NCBI RefSeq assembly: GCF_001665625.1
Contig: NZ_LZSY01000005.1
Coordinates: 1-64,000, forward strand
DNA length: 64,000 bases
DNA from: Mycolicibacterium peregrinum
GTDB taxonomy: Bacteria; Actinomycetota; Actinomycetes; Mycobacteriales; Mycobacteriaceae
Direction of reading: 5' to 3'
Of this stretch, positions 36,447 to 47,175 are shown piece by piece. How positions within the stretch are numbered: the first letter of the stretch is position 1; each line of letters opens with the position of its first letter. The notes beneath the pieces are model-generated. The model had not been told where the DNA came from, did no database searches, and worked only from the letters and a program-made list of their open reading frames with translations. Position numbers and translations under genes: made by a program.

Positions 36447-37798
36447 GTACCCCATCGGCCCCCACCCTGGCCGTCATCGGTGCCGGGCCCAAGGCCATTG
36501 CGGTGGCGGCCAAGGCCGCCGAACTGCGGGCGATGGGCGTGCCGGCCCCCGAGGTCGTCGTCGTCGAACGTGCCGGGGTGGCCGCCAACTGGCAGGCCGT
36601 CGGTGGTTGGACCGATGGCAACCATCGCCTCGGCACCGGGCCCGAGAAGGACGTCGGCTTCCCCTACCGGTCGTCTCTGGTGTCGCGGCGTAACGCCGAA
36701 CTCGACGAACGGATGACCCGGCACAGTTGGCAGGCCTACCTGATCGCCACCGGTGGATTCGCCGAATGGGTCGACCGCGGCCGGCCCGCACCGACCCACC
36801 GGCGCTGGAGCCAGTATCTCGGGTGGGTGGCCGAGGACGTCGGGATGAACGTGGTTCTCGGTGAGGTGGAACAGATCTCGGTCGATGGTGACGCCGGCGG
36901 TGCCGGCAATTCAACTGACGCCGGCGGTGCCGACAGTTCGACAGGTGCCCCCCGGTGGGCGCTGCGCACCGCCGAGGGCACCGTGTGCGCCGACGGCCTG
37001 ATGATCACCGGGCCCGGTCAGGCCGAGCGTTCGGTGCTGCCGGGCAACCCCCGGGTGATGTCGATCGCCCAGTTCTGGCATCAGGCCGGCAAGCACGAGA
37101 TGATCACCGCGGAGCGAGTCGCCGTGATCGGCGGCGGCGAGACGGCCGCTTCGATGCTCAACGAGCTGTTCCGCCACCGGGTTTCGACGATCACCGTGAT
37201 CTCACCGACGGTCACCCTGTTCACCCGCGGCGAGGGATTCTTCGAGAACACCCTGTTCTCCGATCCGACCGGGTGGACCGGGCTGACCCTGGCCGAGCGC
37301 CGGGATGCCTTGGCCCGCACCGATCGTGGGGTGTTCTCGGCGCGGGTACAGGATGCCCTGCTGGCCGACGACCGCATCCGTCACCTGCGGGGCCGGGTCG
37401 CACACGCAGTGGCCCGCGACGAGCGGATCCGGTTGACGTTGTCGACCAACACCGGCGGTGAAGCGGTCGAGACCGTGCACGGCTTCGACCTGGTGATCGA
37501 CGGGTCCGGCGCCGACTCGTTGTGGTTCGCCCCGTTGTTCAGCCAGGATGCGCTGGACCTACTCGAGCTCGGCCTCGGCGGTCCGCTGAGCAGTGATTCG
37601 CTGCAGGAGCACATCGGCCATGACCTGGCACTGACCGATGTGTTCCCGAAGTTGTTCCTGCCGGGACTGGCCGGGCTCACCCAGGGCCCCGGCTTTCCCA
37701 ACCTGAGTTGTCTCGGCCTGTTGTCCGACCGGGTACTGGGTGCGAACCTGGTCCACCCCTCGATGAGGAGACTCGATGAGTTCCAATCCGTTCGATGA
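36443..37798 (+). CDS. mbtG: L-lysine N6-monooxygenase MbtG
   Basis: 451 residues from ATG 36443 (ATGA with mbtF). An FAD/NADPH N-hydroxylating monooxygenase: FAD motif [15 protein letters not shown] at the N-terminus, NADPH motif [15 protein letters not shown] near residue 230, and a substrate-region motif [14 protein letters not shown]. It hydroxylates the lysine N6 nitrogen to make the hydroxamate iron ligands. A low-complexity stretch [17 protein letters not shown] around residue 155 looks like a loop expansion. Its last 23 bp overlap mbtH. Confidence 0.94.
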   Translation: MSTPSAPTLAVIGAGPKAIAVAAKAAELRAMGVPAPEVVVVERAGVAANWQAVGGWTDGNHRLGTGPEKDVGFPYRSSLVSRRNAELDERMTRHSWQAYLIATGGFAEWVDRGRPAPTHRRWSQYLGWVAEDVGMNVVLGEVEQISVDGDAGGAGNSTDAGGADSSTGAPRWALRTAEGTVCADGLMITGPGQAERSVLPGNPRVMSIAQFWHQAGKHEMITAERVAVIGGGETAASMLNELFRHRVSTITVISPTVTLFTRGEGFFENTLFSDPTGWTGLTLAERRDALARTDRGVFSARVQDALLADDRIRHLRGRVAHAVARDERIRLTLSTNTGGEAVETVHGFDLVIDGSGADSLWFAPLFSQDALDLLELGLGGPLSSDSLQEHIGHDLALTDVFPKLFLPGLAGLTQGPGFPNLSCLGLLSDRVLGANLVHPSMRRLDEFQSVR

Positions 37799-37988
37799 CG
37801 AGAACGGCGCCTTCTGCGTGCTGGTCAACGATGAGGACCAGCACAGCCTCTGGCCGGCGTTCGCCGAGGTGCCCGCAGGCTGGCGGGTGGTCTTCGGTGC
37901 GGCAGGCCGCGCCGAGTGCCTGAGCTACGTCGAGCAGAACTGGCCCGACATCCGGCCCCGCAGCCTGCGTGAGGCGCTGGTCGGTTAG
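37776..37988 (+). CDS. mbtH: MbtH-like adenylation chaperone
   Basis: 70 residues starting within the end of mbtG. The family invariants are present: [19 protein letters not shown] and WPDIRPRSL. MbtH proteins bind adenylation domains and are needed for their folding or activity; the likely partners are MbtB, MbtE and MbtF. Last gene of the mbtB-H run. Confidence 0.96.
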   Translation: MSSNPFDDENGAFCVLVNDEDQHSLWPAFAEVPAGWRVVFGAAGRAECLSYVEQNWPDIRPRSLREALVG

Positions 37989-37997
37989 CAGCCGACC
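37979..37997 (+). terminator. Candidate hairpin at the mbtH stop
   Basis: GGTCGG (37979-37984) pairs with CCGACC (37992-37997) around the mbtH TAG. The stem is only 6 bp and no T tract follows, so it may be a weak or factor-dependent end of the mycobactin operon. Confidence 0.3.
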
Positions 37998-38012
37998 GAG
38001 ACCGCCGGCGGG

Positions 38013-38327
38013 TCACGCCGGGGTCGGGGCGAGCGCGTCCATGTCGAACAACCGGGCATGCAGGATGGTGCGGTTCCGCAGCGCCGAACGCACGGCCCGG
38101 TGCAGCCCGTCCTCCAGGTAGATGTCGCCGCGCCACTTCACCGCGTGCGGAAACAGGTCGCCGTAGAAGGTCGAGTCTTCGGACAGCAGCCGGTCGAGAG
38201 CGAGCACCGTGGTGGTCGTGACCAGCTCGTCGAGGCGCAGCTGCCGCGGCGGGATGCGGGACCAGTCCCGGTGGGAGAGCCCGTGCTCCGGGTACGGTTT
38301 GCCCTCTTGGACGCCCTTGAAGATCAT
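38013..38327 (-). CDS. Conserved actinobacterial protein of unknown function (Rv2375-type)
   Basis: 104 residues (MIFKGVQEGKPYPEHGLSHRDWSRIPPRQ…). No catalytic motif or membrane segment is recognised; a central YLEDGLHRAVRSALRNRTILHARL helix is well formed. Its position between mbtH and hrcA matches M. tuberculosis Rv2375, a conserved hypothetical of the same size. It resembles no toxin or antitoxin convincingly. The gene is convergent with mbtH and divergent from hrcA. Confidence 0.7.
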   Translation of the reverse strand: MIFKGVQEGKPYPEHGLSHRDWSRIPPRQLRLDELVTTTTVLALDRLLSEDSTFYGDLFPHAVKWRGDIYLEDGLHRAVRSALRNRTILHARLFDMDALAPTPA

Positions 38328-38533
38328 CGCCGGCCCGCCTCCGTCGCAGTAGCGCGCGGTGTTGCCATCGGCATAGTTGCCTAGGTTAATACGCTTGTGG
38401 GTAAGCGCCCGCGCCGGTGTCGCCCGGCGTGCTGGTGTGGACCTGTCACCGCAGAATCGGTAAACCTGCTGCTGGTCAGTAAAATGAACCGAGCTAAATG
38501 CACACGTCGCTGCTGCGAAGGGTAGGTGAACAG

Positions 38534-39565
38534 GTGGGGAGTGCCGACGAGCGTCGTTTCGAGGTGCTACGGGCCATCGTCGCCGACTTCGTGGCCACCA
38601 AGGAGCCGATCGGCTCCAAGACTCTGGTGGACCGTCACAACCTCGGCGTATCGAGCGCCACGGTCCGTAATGACATGGCGGTGCTCGAAGCCGAGGGCTA
38701 CATCACCCAGCCGCACACGAGCTCGGGCCGGGTGCCCACCGAGAAGGGCTACCGCGAGTTCGTCGACCGGATCGACAACGTCAAGCCGCTGTCTTCATCG
38801 GAGCGTCGGGCGATCCTGTCTTTCCTGGAGTCCGGGGTCGACCTCGACGATGTGCTGCGGCGCGCGGTGCGGCTGCTGGCGCAGCTGACCCGGCAGGTCG
38901 CGATCGTGCAGTACCCGACGCTTTCCACCTCGTCCGTGCGTCACCTCGAGGTGGTGGCACTGACGCCGGCCCGGTTGCTGCTGGTGGTCATCACCGATTC
39001 GGGCCGGGTCGATCAGCGCATCGTGGAGCTCGGTGATGCCATCGACGAGCATGAGTTGTCGAAACTCCGCGAGATGCTGGGGCAGGCGCTGGAGGGCAAG
39101 CCACTCACAGCGGCGTCGATCGCAGTGAGCGATCTGGCCACTCACCTCAACGGCCACGGCGCACTGGCGGATGCCGTCGGCCGCTCGGCGACAGTTCTGG
39201 TCGAGACGCTCGTCGAGCACACCGAAGAGCGACTGCTGCTGGGTGGCACCGCCAACCTGACCCGCAACACCGCCGATTTCGGCGGATCGCTGCGGTCGGT
39301 GCTGGAGGCGCTCGAAGAGCAGGTGGTGGTACTGCGGCTGTTGGCGGCCCAGCAGGAAGCGGGCAAGGTAACCGTGCGGATCGGTCATGAGACCGAGGCC
39401 GAGCAGATGCTGGGGACGTCGGTGGTGAGCACCACGTACGGCAGCTCGGGCAAGGTGTACGGCGGAATGGGTGTGGTCGGTCCCACCCGAATGGACTACC
39501 CGGGAACGATCGCCAATGTCGCGGCGGTTGCTCTCTATATCGGCGAAGTCCTAGGTACTCGGTAA
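38534..39565 (+). CDS. hrcA: Heat-inducible transcription repressor HrcA
   Basis: 343 residues from GTG 38534; an in-frame ATG at 38498 exists, but the N-terminus [28 protein letters not shown] matches mycobacterial HrcA from this GTG. The N-terminal winged helix includes [30 protein letters not shown]; a GAF-like and dimerisation region follow. HrcA represses groE/chaperone genes by binding CIRCE elements. No CIRCE palindrome is seen upstream here. dnaJ2 follows 43 bp downstream. Confidence 0.95.
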   Translation: MGSADERRFEVLRAIVADFVATKEPIGSKTLVDRHNLGVSSATVRNDMAVLEAEGYITQPHTSSGRVPTEKGYREFVDRIDNVKPLSSSERRAILSFLESGVDLDDVLRRAVRLLAQLTRQVAIVQYPTLSTSSVRHLEVVALTPARLLLVVITDSGRVDQRIVELGDAIDEHELSKLREMLGQALEGKPLTAASIAVSDLATHLNGHGALADAVGRSATVLVETLVEHTEERLLLGGTANLTRNTADFGGSLRSVLEALEEQVVVLRLLAAQQEAGKVTVRIGHETEAEQMLGTSVVSTTYGSSGKVYGGMGVVGPTRMDYPGTIANVAAVALYIGEVLGTR

Positions 39566-39608
39566 GGCAGCCGGTCGATCCGGCACAGAAAGGTCAGGCA
39601 AGGTCAGC

Positions 39609-40751
39609 GTGGCACGCGATTATTACGGCTTGCTCGGAGTGAGCAAAGGCGCGAGCGATTCAGAGATCAAACGTGCCTATCGGCGATTGGCGCGTGAGCT
39701 GCATCCCGACGTCAATCCCGACGAGGAAGCCCAGAGCCGGTTCACCGAGATCCAGGTCGCCTATGAGGTGCTGTCGGATCCGGAGAAACGCCGCATCGTG
39801 GACATGGGCGGCGACCCGATGGAGTCGGTCGGCGGCGCGCCCGGTGGGTTCAGCGGGTTCGGTGGGCTCGGCGACGTGTTCGAGGCGTTCTTCGGTGGCG
39901 GAACCTCGTCGCGCGGACCGATCGGCCGGGTCCGTCCCGGCGCCGATTCACTGCTGCGCATGCGGTTGGACCTCGCGGAGTGCGCCACCGGCGTGACCAA
40001 GCAGGTGGCCGTGGACACCGCGGTGCTGTGCGATCTGTGTCAGGGCAAGGGCACCAACGGCAATTCCAAGCCGGTCGCCTGCGACACCTGCGACGGCCGC
40101 GGCGAGATCCAGACCGTGCAGCGCTCGCTGCTGGGACAGGTGATGACGACCCGTCCGTGCCCCGTATGTGGGGGAATCGGTGAGGTCATCCCCGATCCGT
40201 GCAACCGCTGCGGCGGCGACGGCCGGGTGCGTGCCCGCCGTGAGATCAGCGTCAAGATCCCGGCCGGGGTCGGCGACGGCATGCGGGTGCGACTCGCCGC
40301 GCAGGGTGAGGTCGGACCCGGCGGCGGGCCGGCAGGCGATCTGTACGTCGAGGTCCACGAGAAGCAGCACGAGACATTCGTCCGCGACGGCGACGACCTG
40401 CACTGCACGATCTCGGTGCCGATGGTGGACGCCGCCCTCGGCACCACGGTGACCGTCGACGCGATCCTCGACGGGCCGACCGAACTGACCGTTCCGGCCG
40501 GTACCCAGCCCGGTGCGGTGACGACACTGCGCGGGCACGGTATGCCGCATCTGCGGTCCGGGGTCCGCGGTGACCTGCATGCCCACATCGATGTGGTGGT
40601 GCCGTCGAGACTGGACAGCACCGATACCGACCTGCTGCGCAAGCTGAAGGAGAACCGGGCCCGCGACGTCGCGGAGGTGCGCTCGACGCAGGCCTCTGCG
40701 AGTTCCGGCGGTTTGTTCAGCCGCTTGCGCGAGACGTTCACCGGCCGCTGA
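39609..40751 (+). CDS. dnaJ2: Molecular chaperone DnaJ2
   Basis: 380 residues from GTG 39609. J-domain with the HPD motif ([13 protein letters not shown]), a Gly/Phe-rich linker ([20 protein letters not shown]), four zinc-finger repeats ([32 protein letters not shown]) and two beta-barrel substrate-binding domains. Co-chaperone that stimulates DnaK. The hrcA-dnaJ2 pairing is conserved in mycobacteria. Confidence 0.96.
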   Translation: MARDYYGLLGVSKGASDSEIKRAYRRLARELHPDVNPDEEAQSRFTEIQVAYEVLSDPEKRRIVDMGGDPMESVGGAPGGFSGFGGLGDVFEAFFGGGTSSRGPIGRVRPGADSLLRMRLDLAECATGVTKQVAVDTAVLCDLCQGKGTNGNSKPVACDTCDGRGEIQTVQRSLLGQVMTTRPCPVCGGIGEVIPDPCNRCGGDGRVRARREISVKIPAGVGDGMRVRLAAQGEVGPGGGPAGDLYVEVHEKQHETFVRDGDDLHCTISVPMVDAALGTTVTVDAILDGPTELTVPAGTQPGAVTTLRGHGMPHLRSGVRGDLHAHIDVVVPSRLDSTDTDLLRKLKENRARDVAEVRSTQASASSGGLFSRLRETFTGR

Positions 40752-40767
40752 CGCCGCGGGCTGCCAC

Positions 40768-41517
40768 GTGAGCTCAGCGCTTTTCTACGTCGACGCGCTG
40801 CCTGGCGCGGGGGAGCTCGCCGTCGTCGACGGCGACGAGGGCTTTCATGCGTCCAATGTCCGACGCATCCGGGCCGGCGAGCAGATAGACCTGAGCGACG
40901 GTGCCGGAACGCTGGCCCACTGTGTCGTCGAGGACACCGCCAAGGGCCGGTTGTCGGCGCGGGTGATCGAGCGGGTCGACATCTCGCGCGCACGCCCGAG
41001 CGTCACCGTGGTGCAGGCGCTGCCCAAGTCCGATCGCTCGGAGCTGGCCGTCGAGCTGGCAACCGAGGCGGGCGCGGACGGGTTTGTCGCCTGGCAGGCA
41101 ACTCGGTGTGTGGCCCGCTGGGAGGGCCCGAAGGTGGAAAAGAGCCTGCGCCGCTGGGAAGCGGTGGTTCGCTCCGCGGCCCGGCAGTCCCGTCGTCCCT
41201 ACATCCCGGCAGTCGAAGGTGTGCTGTCCACGGCTGCGCTCACCCAGCGCATCGCCGACGCCGTGGCCGACGGTGCAGTGGTGCTCGCTCTGCACGAATC
41301 CGCCACCGAGCCACTGGCCGAACTGCCGCTGGCCCAGGCGGATTCACTGATGCTGATCGTCGGGCCCGAAGGCGGCATCGCCGACGAAGAGATCGCCGCT
41401 TTCGCCGCAGCCGGAGCCAGGGCCGTCCGGTTGGGCCCGAGCGTCCTGCGGACGTCCACGGCCGCAGCCGTCGCGCTGGGCGCGATCGGTGCGCTGACCG
41501 GACGATGGGCGATTTAG
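40768..41517 (+). CDS. rsmE: 16S rRNA m3U1498 methyltransferase RsmE
   Basis: 249 residues from GTG 40768, 16 bp after dnaJ2. A SPOUT-class methyltransferase: N-terminal PUA-like domain ([19 protein letters not shown]) and C-terminal knot with [19 protein letters not shown] and [18 protein letters not shown], the SAM-binding motifs. It methylates U1498 of 16S rRNA. Probably in the hrcA-dnaJ2 operon. Confidence 0.93.
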   Translation: MSSALFYVDALPGAGELAVVDGDEGFHASNVRRIRAGEQIDLSDGAGTLAHCVVEDTAKGRLSARVIERVDISRARPSVTVVQALPKSDRSELAVELATEAGADGFVAWQATRCVARWEGPKVEKSLRRWEAVVRSAARQSRRPYIPAVEGVLSTAALTQRIADAVADGAVVLALHESATEPLAELPLAQADSLMLIVGPEGGIADEEIAAFAAAGARAVRLGPSVLRTSTAAAVALGAIGALTGRWAI

Positions 41518-41555
41518 CGCCGACGGTCAGCCCGGCCGGGCATTACGCTCTATTC

Positions 41556-42320
41556 GTGAGTTTGCCGCCGCAAGGCCCGCCACCCCATGGCCCCTACGGG
41601 CAGCAGCAGCCCCCGCACTGGCCCCCACCGCAACCGCCGCAGTGGCCCGGGGCGCCGGGTGGTTCGGGGCCATTCGGCCAGCCCTACGGCCAGCCCTCGT
41701 ACGGGCAGCCGCCGCAGTGGCCTCAGGCCGGTCCGCCGATGCCGCCGAAGAAATCGCGCCTCGGCATCGTGATCGTCGCGGTCATTGCCGTGGTGAGCAT
41801 CTCGTTCGTCGGATTCATGGGCTACATGGTCGTCAAGGTAAGTGGTGAGGGGCAGGACCGGGTCGCCCAGTCGGCATCTGATTTCTCCCAGGTGTGCGAC
41901 AACGACCACATCACCAACGCCGCGGAATACGCCAAGCCGTACAACGCCGTCGCCTACTTCAAGGGCCTCGGACTCATCGATGAAATCTGGCTCTCGGCCT
42001 CCGATTCGGCAATGTCCGACGACTTCTCCAAGATAAATGTCGTCGCCTGCCTGGAGCGAAAGCGGGGCAGCGAGGTGAAATCCGTCCAGTGCGTCGACGA
42101 CGACGACGGGAACAAGATCAAAGTCGACTACTACTCCGTCGAATACGAGATCACGTTTCGCGAGGCCAGGACCGGCAAGGTGATCAAGAGCGGGGAAACC
42201 GTCCCCGGGACCGCCGACCGCTGTACCCAGCTGATCTCCTACGAGCGCGGATCGCGGAAAGCGTACGCCCGCCCGGACAACGACGCGGTGCAGGCCAAGC
42301 TGGATGCGTTTGCAGGCTGA
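41556..42320 (+). CDS. Membrane protein with proline-rich N-terminus
   Basis: 254 residues from GTG 41556. The first 70 residues are Pro/Gln/Gly-rich (QPPHWPPPQPPQWPG) and likely cytoplasmic. One membrane segment follows a KKSR anchor (LGIVIVAVIAVVSISFVGFMGYMVV), then an extracytoplasmic domain of about 155 residues with several Cys (CDNDH, CLERKR, CVDDDD, CTQL). This plan is common among mycobacterial DUF4333/sensor-like proteins; the family cannot be named with certainty. Function unknown. Confidence 0.75.
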   Translation: MSLPPQGPPPHGPYGQQQPPHWPPPQPPQWPGAPGGSGPFGQPYGQPSYGQPPQWPQAGPPMPPKKSRLGIVIVAVIAVVSISFVGFMGYMVVKVSGEGQDRVAQSASDFSQVCDNDHITNAAEYAKPYNAVAYFKGLGLIDEIWLSASDSAMSDDFSKINVVACLERKRGSEVKSVQCVDDDDGNKIKVDYYSVEYEITFREARTGKVIKSGETVPGTADRCTQLISYERGSRKAYARPDNDAVQAKLDAFAG

Positions 42321-42590
42321 TAGGAACGTCCGGAGTTCATGTAGGCATCGCTGAGCACTGTGACGAATGTGCAGCCTGTTGTGCTCCAAAGGCGGAAATG
42401 CGAGGACAGGCGACACGCTCGCCACAGGGCCCGGCGGGCACATCACCGGCCAGATTCGCATGCCGTTCAGAGCGCCGATCACCGTCGGCGCGCCTAACCA
42501 TTGGGGCGCGTCGTTGACCAGCGGTAAACTGGCCACAATACGACGGCAGCCGGCCGTCAGGAAAACACGGAAAGCAGGCACAAACTCCAC
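42321..42590. other. 270-bp intergenic region without a recognisable gene
   Basis: Small frames here have poor codon use and no family resemblance. The stretch presumably contains the phoH promoter, but no clear -10/-35 pair or hairpin was identified. Confidence 0.4.
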
Positions 42591-43640
42591 GTGACGCCCC
42601 GCGACACGACCGCTGACTCGTCGGCCACCGCATCTGAATCGGTCCGCAGCAGCATCACTGTTCCGCCCGACATCATCGTGGGCCTGCTCGGCTCGGCTGA
42701 TGAGAATCTGCGGGCACTCGAAAGACTTCTGACTGCCGATATCCATGCGCGCGGCAATGAAATCACCTTTACCGGCGAACCGGCCGACGTGGCACTGGCC
42801 GAGCGCGTGGTCGCCGAGTTGATCGCCGTAGCTTCCAGCGGCCAGGCGGTGACCCCCGAGGCGGTGCGACACAGCGTCGCCATCCTGACCGGCGCCGAGG
42901 ACGAGTCCCCGGCCGAGGTACTGACGCTCGACATCCTGAGCCGCCGCGGCAAGACCATCCGGCCCAAGACGCTGAACCAGAAGCGCTACGTCGACGCCAT
43001 CGATGCGCACACCATCGTGTTCGGCATCGGCCCGGCCGGTACCGGCAAGACGTACCTGGCGATGGCCAAGGCAGTCAGCGCCCTGCAGACCAAGCAGGTC
43101 AGCCGGATCATCCTGACTCGCCCCGCGGTGGAAGCCGGTGAGCGCCTCGGCTTCCTGCCGGGCACGTTGAGCGAGAAGATCGACCCGTACCTGCGGCCGC
43201 TGTACGACGCACTGCACGACATGATGGACCCCGAGCTCATTCCGAAGCTGATGAGCGCCGGGGTAATCGAGGTCGCGCCGCTGGCGTACATGCGTGGTAG
43301 GACGTTGAATGACGCGTTCATCATCCTCGACGAGGCGCAGAACACCACCGCCGAACAGATGAAGATGTTCCTCACCCGTCTCGGGTTCGGGTCCAAAGTC
43401 GTTGTCACCGGCGACATCACGCAGGTGGATCTGCCCGGCGGCAACACCTCGGGCCTGCGGGCGGCGATGAACATCCTCGACGGTATCGACGACATCCACT
43501 TCGCCGAACTCACCAGCGCCGACGTCGTGCGGCACCGCCTGGTGTCCGAGATCGTCGACGCGTACGCCCGACATGAGGAGCCGGCATTGCTCAACCGTGC
43601 CCAACGCCGTTCATCGAACGGACGGCCCCGCCGATCATGA
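42591..43640 (+). CDS. phoH: PhoH-like ATPase (YbeZ)
   Basis: 349 residues from GTG 42591. Walker A in [18 protein letters not shown], then [17 protein letters not shown], Walker B-type [11 protein letters not shown] and [12 protein letters not shown], all PhoH family signatures. An N-terminal KH-like segment is present ([17 protein letters not shown]). PhoH/YbeZ proteins work with the endoribonuclease YbeY in ribosome and RNA quality control; ybeY follows with a 4-bp overlap. Confidence 0.93.
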   Translation: MTPRDTTADSSATASESVRSSITVPPDIIVGLLGSADENLRALERLLTADIHARGNEITFTGEPADVALAERVVAELIAVASSGQAVTPEAVRHSVAILTGAEDESPAEVLTLDILSRRGKTIRPKTLNQKRYVDAIDAHTIVFGIGPAGTGKTYLAMAKAVSALQTKQVSRIILTRPAVEAGERLGFLPGTLSEKIDPYLRPLYDALHDMMDPELIPKLMSAGVIEVAPLAYMRGRTLNDAFIILDEAQNTTAEQMKMFLTRLGFGSKVVVTGDITQVDLPGGNTSGLRAAMNILDGIDDIHFAELTSADVVRHRLVSEIVDAYARHEEPALLNRAQRRSSNGRPRRS

Positions 43641-44173
43641 GCATCGAGGTATCCAACGAGTCGGGCATCGATGTCTCCGAGGACGAGCTGATCAGCGTCG
43701 CGCGCTTCGTCATCGCCAAGATGGACGTGAACCCGGCGGCTGAGCTGTCGATGGTGCTGCTGGACAGTGCGGCGATGGCCGACCTGCACATGCGCTGGAT
43801 GGACCTGCCCGGTCCGACCGATGTGATGAGTTTTCCGATGGATGAGCTGGAGCCCGGGGGTCGGCCGGATGCGCCCGAGCCGGGTCCGGCCATGCTCGGC
43901 GACATCGTCTTGTGCCCGGAGTTCGCCGAGCAACAGGCGGCCAAGGCCGGGCACTCGCTCGGTCAGGAGTTGGCCCTGCTGACCGTGCACGGCGTGCTGC
44001 ATCTGCTCGGCTACGACCACGCCGAGCCGGACGAGGAAAAAGAGATGTTCGCGCTGCAGCGTCAGCTTCTCGAGGAATGGGTGGCTGATCAGGTGGAGGC
44101 GTACCACGCCGACCGGCAGAGCGAGAAAGACCAGCGCCTGCTCGACAAGTCCCGATATTTCGACGAACCGTGA
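43637..44173 (+). CDS. ybeY: Endoribonuclease YbeY
   Basis: 178 residues, ATGA overlap with phoH. The zinc-binding motif [11 protein letters not shown] (HGxLHLxGYDH) is intact, preceded by [10 protein letters not shown]. YbeY acts in 16S rRNA 3'-end maturation and ribosome quality control. Its stop overlaps the next start. Confidence 0.95.
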   Translation: MSIEVSNESGIDVSEDELISVARFVIAKMDVNPAAELSMVLLDSAAMADLHMRWMDLPGPTDVMSFPMDELEPGGRPDAPEPGPAMLGDIVLCPEFAEQQAAKAGHSLGQELALLTVHGVLHLLGYDHAEPDEEKEMFALQRQLLEEWVADQVEAYHADRQSEKDQRLLDKSRYFDEP

Positions 44174-45471
44174 CGGGCTTACTTCCGCTGCTCGGTGCCG
44201 TGGTGCTGGTCGCGTTCGGCGGCCTGTTCGCCGCCATCGACGCCGCCCTCTCGACCGTGTCGATCGCGCGCATCGAAGAACTGGTCCGTGAGGAACGTCC
44301 GGGTGCGGCCCGGCTCAGCCGGGTGGTAGCCGAACGGCCTCGCTACATCAATCTCGTTGTACTGCTACGGATCACGTGCGAGATCACCGCGACCGTGCTG
44401 TTGGCTTCCTTCCTGGACGGGCATCTCGGTGTCGGATGGGGTCTGGTGGCTTCGGCCGCGATCATGGTGGTGACGAGTTTCGTGGCCATCGGCGTCGGCC
44501 CGCGCACGGTCGGCAGGCAGAACGCCTACTCCATCGCGCTGATGTCGGCCTTGCCGCTCCAGGCGATCTCGGTGCTGCTCACGCCGATCAGCCGCCTTCT
44601 GGTGTTGATCGGTAACGCCCTGACTCCCGGCCGCGGTTTCCGCAACGGCCCGTTCGCCTCCGAGATCGAGTTGCGCGAAGTCGTCGATCTGGCCCAGCAG
44701 CGCGGCGTCGTCGCCGACGAGGAACGCCGGATGATCCAGTCGGTGTTCGAACTCGGCGACACCCCGGCCCGTGAGGTCATGGTGCCGCGCACCGAGATGG
44801 TGTGGATCGAGAGCGACAAGTCGGCAGGCCAAGCGACGTCGTTGGCGGTCCGCAGCGGGCATTCCCGCATCCCGGTGATCGGTGAGAACGTCGACGACAT
44901 CGTCGGCGTCGTCTACCTGAAAGACCTTGTCCAGCAGACCTATTACTCGACCAACGGCGGTCGTGACACCAATGTGGCACAAGTGATGCGCCCGGCGGTG
45001 TTCGTCCCGGACTCGAAGCCGCTCGACGAACTGCTCAAGGAGATGCAGCTCGACCGCAACCACATGGCGCTGCTCGTCGACGAGTACGGCGCGATCGCCG
45101 GTCTGGTCACCATCGAGGATGTGCTCGAGGAGATCGTGGGCGAGATCGTCGACGAGTACGACGCCGGCGAGGTCGTTCCGGTGGAGGACCTCGGTGAGCA
45201 CCGGTACCGCGTGTCGGCGCGGCTGCCGCTCGAAGACCTCTGCGAGCTCTACGAAATGGAGCCCGACGAGGATCTCGACGTCGACACCGTCGGTGGCCTG
45301 GTCGCCTTCGAGCTGGGCCGGGTGCCGCTGCCCGGCGCCGAAGTCACCTGGGACGGTCTACGGTTGCGCGCCGAGGGCGGTTCCGACCACCGTGGTCGGG
45401 TGCGGATCGGCACAGTTCTGGTCAGCCCAGCTGAATCCGAGAAACAGGAGACCCGAGATAGCCATGAGTGA
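44170..45471 (+). CDS. CNNM/CorC-type CBS-domain membrane protein (hemolysin-like)
   Basis: 433 residues from GTG 44170. An N-terminal DUF21/CNNM membrane domain (about 1-150, with segments such as [21 protein letters not shown] and [22 protein letters not shown]), a tandem CBS pair (about 200-320; [41 protein letters not shown]) and a CorC_HlyC C-terminal domain (about 340-420). The family is linked to Mg2+/Co2+ transport; the older hemolysin name is historical. Position between ybeY and era is conserved in actinobacteria. Confidence 0.9.
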   Translation: MTGLLPLLGAVVLVAFGGLFAAIDAALSTVSIARIEELVREERPGAARLSRVVAERPRYINLVVLLRITCEITATVLLASFLDGHLGVGWGLVASAAIMVVTSFVAIGVGPRTVGRQNAYSIALMSALPLQAISVLLTPISRLLVLIGNALTPGRGFRNGPFASEIELREVVDLAQQRGVVADEERRMIQSVFELGDTPAREVMVPRTEMVWIESDKSAGQATSLAVRSGHSRIPVIGENVDDIVGVVYLKDLVQQTYYSTNGGRDTNVAQVMRPAVFVPDSKPLDELLKEMQLDRNHMALLVDEYGAIAGLVTIEDVLEEIVGEIVDEYDAGEVVPVEDLGEHRYRVSARLPLEDLCELYEMEPDEDLDVDTVGGLVAFELGRVPLPGAEVTWDGLRLRAEGGSDHRGRVRIGTVLVSPAESEKQETRDSHE

Positions 45472-45781
45472 GCTTGACGCAGAAGACAACAAGCTCGTCG
45501 TGCTGGCCCGCGGCGCGATGGGCCGCGCCGAGGCTCCCACCGGCGCGGCGGTGCGCGACCAGGACGGTCGCACCTACGCCGGCGCCCCGGTGACCCTCGC
45601 GGCGCTGCAGTTGACCGCCCTGCAGGCGGCAGTGGCCGCCGCAGTGTCCAGCGGTGCCACCGGAATCGAGGCCGCGGTGCTGGTCGGCGGCTCCGCCGAC
45701 GACGCAGGTGTCGCTGCGGTGCGGGAGCTGTCCGCGAACGCCGCGGTGATCGTCACCGATCGGGCGGGAACGCCGGTATGA
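45464..45781 (+). CDS. Cytidine deaminase-like small protein
   Basis: 105 residues from ATG 45464, overlapping the CBS protein stop by 8 bp and the era start by ATGA. Helix-rich, with [33 protein letters not shown] resembling the cytidine deaminase fold, but the zinc-binding HAE/CPC motifs are absent, so it is unlikely to be catalytic. A homologue sits upstream of era in other mycobacteria. Function unknown. Confidence 0.75.
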   Translation: MSELDAEDNKLVVLARGAMGRAEAPTGAAVRDQDGRTYAGAPVTLAALQLTALQAAVAAAVSSGATGIEAAVLVGGSADDAGVAAVRELSANAAVIVTDRAGTPV

Positions 45782-46677
45782 GCGAATTCCGTTCCGGCTT
45801 CGTCTGTTTCGTCGGCCGGCCCAACACCGGCAAGTCGACGCTGACCAATGCGTTGGTGGGCCAGAAGGTCGCGATCACCTCGAACCGGCCGCAGACCACC
45901 CGTCACACCATCCGCGGCATCGTGCACCGCGACGACTTCCAGATCATCCTGGTCGACACCCCCGGTCTGCACCGTCCACGCACCCTGCTCGGGCAACGGC
46001 TCAACGACCTGGTCAAGGACACCTACTCCGAGGTCGACGTGATCGGTCTGTGCATCCCCGCCGATGAGCGCATCGGCCCAGGGGACCGCTGGATCTATCA
46101 GCAGATCCGCGCGGTGGCACCGAGGACCACCCTGATTGCCGTCGTCACCAAGATCGACAAGGTGCCCAAGGATCGCGTCGCCGAACAGCTGATGGCCGTC
46201 AGCGAACTCCTGGGACCGGATGCCGACATCGTGCCGGTCTCGGCCACCGCGGGCGAACAACTCGATGTGCTCACCGATGTCCTCGTCTCCAAACTGCCGC
46301 CGGGGCCTGCCTATTACCCCGACGGCGAGCTCACCGACGAGCCCGAGGAAGTGTTGATGGCCGAGCTCATCCGCGAGGCAGCACTGGAAGGCGTGCGCGA
46401 CGAGCTGCCGCACTCGCTGGCTGTTGTCATCGAGGAGGTCGAAGAGAGAGAAGGCCGTGACGATCTGATCGACGTCCACGCGATCCTGTACGTCGAACGT
46501 GACAGCCAGAAGGGCATCGTGATCGGCAAGGGCGGGGCGCGGCTGCGCGAAGTCGGCACCGCCGCGCGCACCCAGATCGAAAAGCTGCTCGGCACAAAGG
46601 TTTATCTCGACCTGCGGGTCAAGATTGCCAAGAACTGGCAGCGCGATCCGAAGCAGCTGGGGCGACTGGGGTTCTGA
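45778..46677 (+). CDS. era: GTPase Era
   Basis: 299 residues. G1 GRPNTGKST, G3 DTPG (LVDTPGLH), G4 TKID (VVTKIDKV) and the C-terminal KH domain (VERDSQKGIVIGKGGARLREVG) are all present. Era binds 16S rRNA and assists 30S assembly. Last gene of the phoH-ybeY-CBS-deaminase-like-era operon, in which every junction overlaps. Confidence 0.96.
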   Translation: MSEFRSGFVCFVGRPNTGKSTLTNALVGQKVAITSNRPQTTRHTIRGIVHRDDFQIILVDTPGLHRPRTLLGQRLNDLVKDTYSEVDVIGLCIPADERIGPGDRWIYQQIRAVAPRTTLIAVVTKIDKVPKDRVAEQLMAVSELLGPDADIVPVSATAGEQLDVLTDVLVSKLPPGPAYYPDGELTDEPEEVLMAELIREAALEGVRDELPHSLAVVIEEVEEREGRDDLIDVHAILYVERDSQKGIVIGKGGARLREVGTAARTQIEKLLGTKVYLDLRVKIAKNWQRDPKQLGRLGF

Positions 46678-46695
46678 TCGGCTCAGCGGTCGTCG

Positions 46696-47094
46696 CTATC
46701 TGCTCGCCAACACGATAACCAGCACCATGATCGCGATTCCGGCGAGAGTGATGCCCACAATTGCCAGCCAGGCGATGACCCGTTCCCGTGGATTTCTGCC
46801 GAGGCTCCGCATCGAGCGGCCGTTGAACAGGAACAACAGGCCATCGAGGATCTGCCAGGTCGTGCCGTTGTCACGCTCGGCTGTGGACGGAGGGGCAGCG
46901 GGCGACGGGTAGTACGGCGGTTGCTGCTGCGCGCCGTACGGTTGGTAAGCCTGGTAGGGCTGAGCCGGTGGGTAACCACCGTTGGGCGGGTAAGCGTTGG
47001 GCGGGTAGCCATATCCCTGCGGCCCGGGCGGAGCCGGCGGATAGGGCCCCGGTGCAGGTTGCTGTTGCGGATAGTACGGATCCGGATAGCTCAC
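46696..47094 (-). CDS. Small membrane protein with Pro/Tyr-rich N-terminus
   Basis: 132 residues from GTG 47092-47094 (VSYPDPYYPQQQ). About 70 residues of Pro/Tyr/Gln repeats (YPPNAYPPNGGYPPAQPYQAYQPYG) precede a segment LLFLFNGRSMRSLGRNPRERVIA and one hydrophobic C-terminal helix (WLAIVGITLAGIAIMVLVIVL). Convergent with era. No function can be assigned. Confidence 0.75.
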   Translation of the reverse strand: MSYPDPYYPQQQPAPGPYPPAPPGPQGYGYPPNAYPPNGGYPPAQPYQAYQPYGAQQQPPYYPSPAAPPSTAERDNGTTWQILDGLLFLFNGRSMRSLGRNPRERVIAWLAIVGITLAGIAIMVLVIVLASR

Positions 47095-47175
47095 TGCGGT
47101 TGCCCCCTGCCCACACATTCGATCGCCCGGAAAAACGCTACACGACCGATTTCTCACCTCCGGTCAGAAGTTCGC

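Noticed and set aside
38498-38533. An upstream ATG start for hrcA
   Set aside because: The added 12 residues are unlike known HrcA N-termini, while GTG 38534 gives the conserved [15 protein letters not shown] start.
38328-38533. A CIRCE element before hrcA
   Set aside because: No TTAGCACTC-type inverted repeat was found in the gap.
42367-42594. A 75-codon frame in the gap before phoH
   Set aside because: No RBS, no recognisable family, and it runs into the phoH start in another frame.
41550-43604. A 684-codon minus-strand frame
   Set aside because: Antisense to the membrane protein, phoH and their gap; composition is typical of a high-GC shadow frame.
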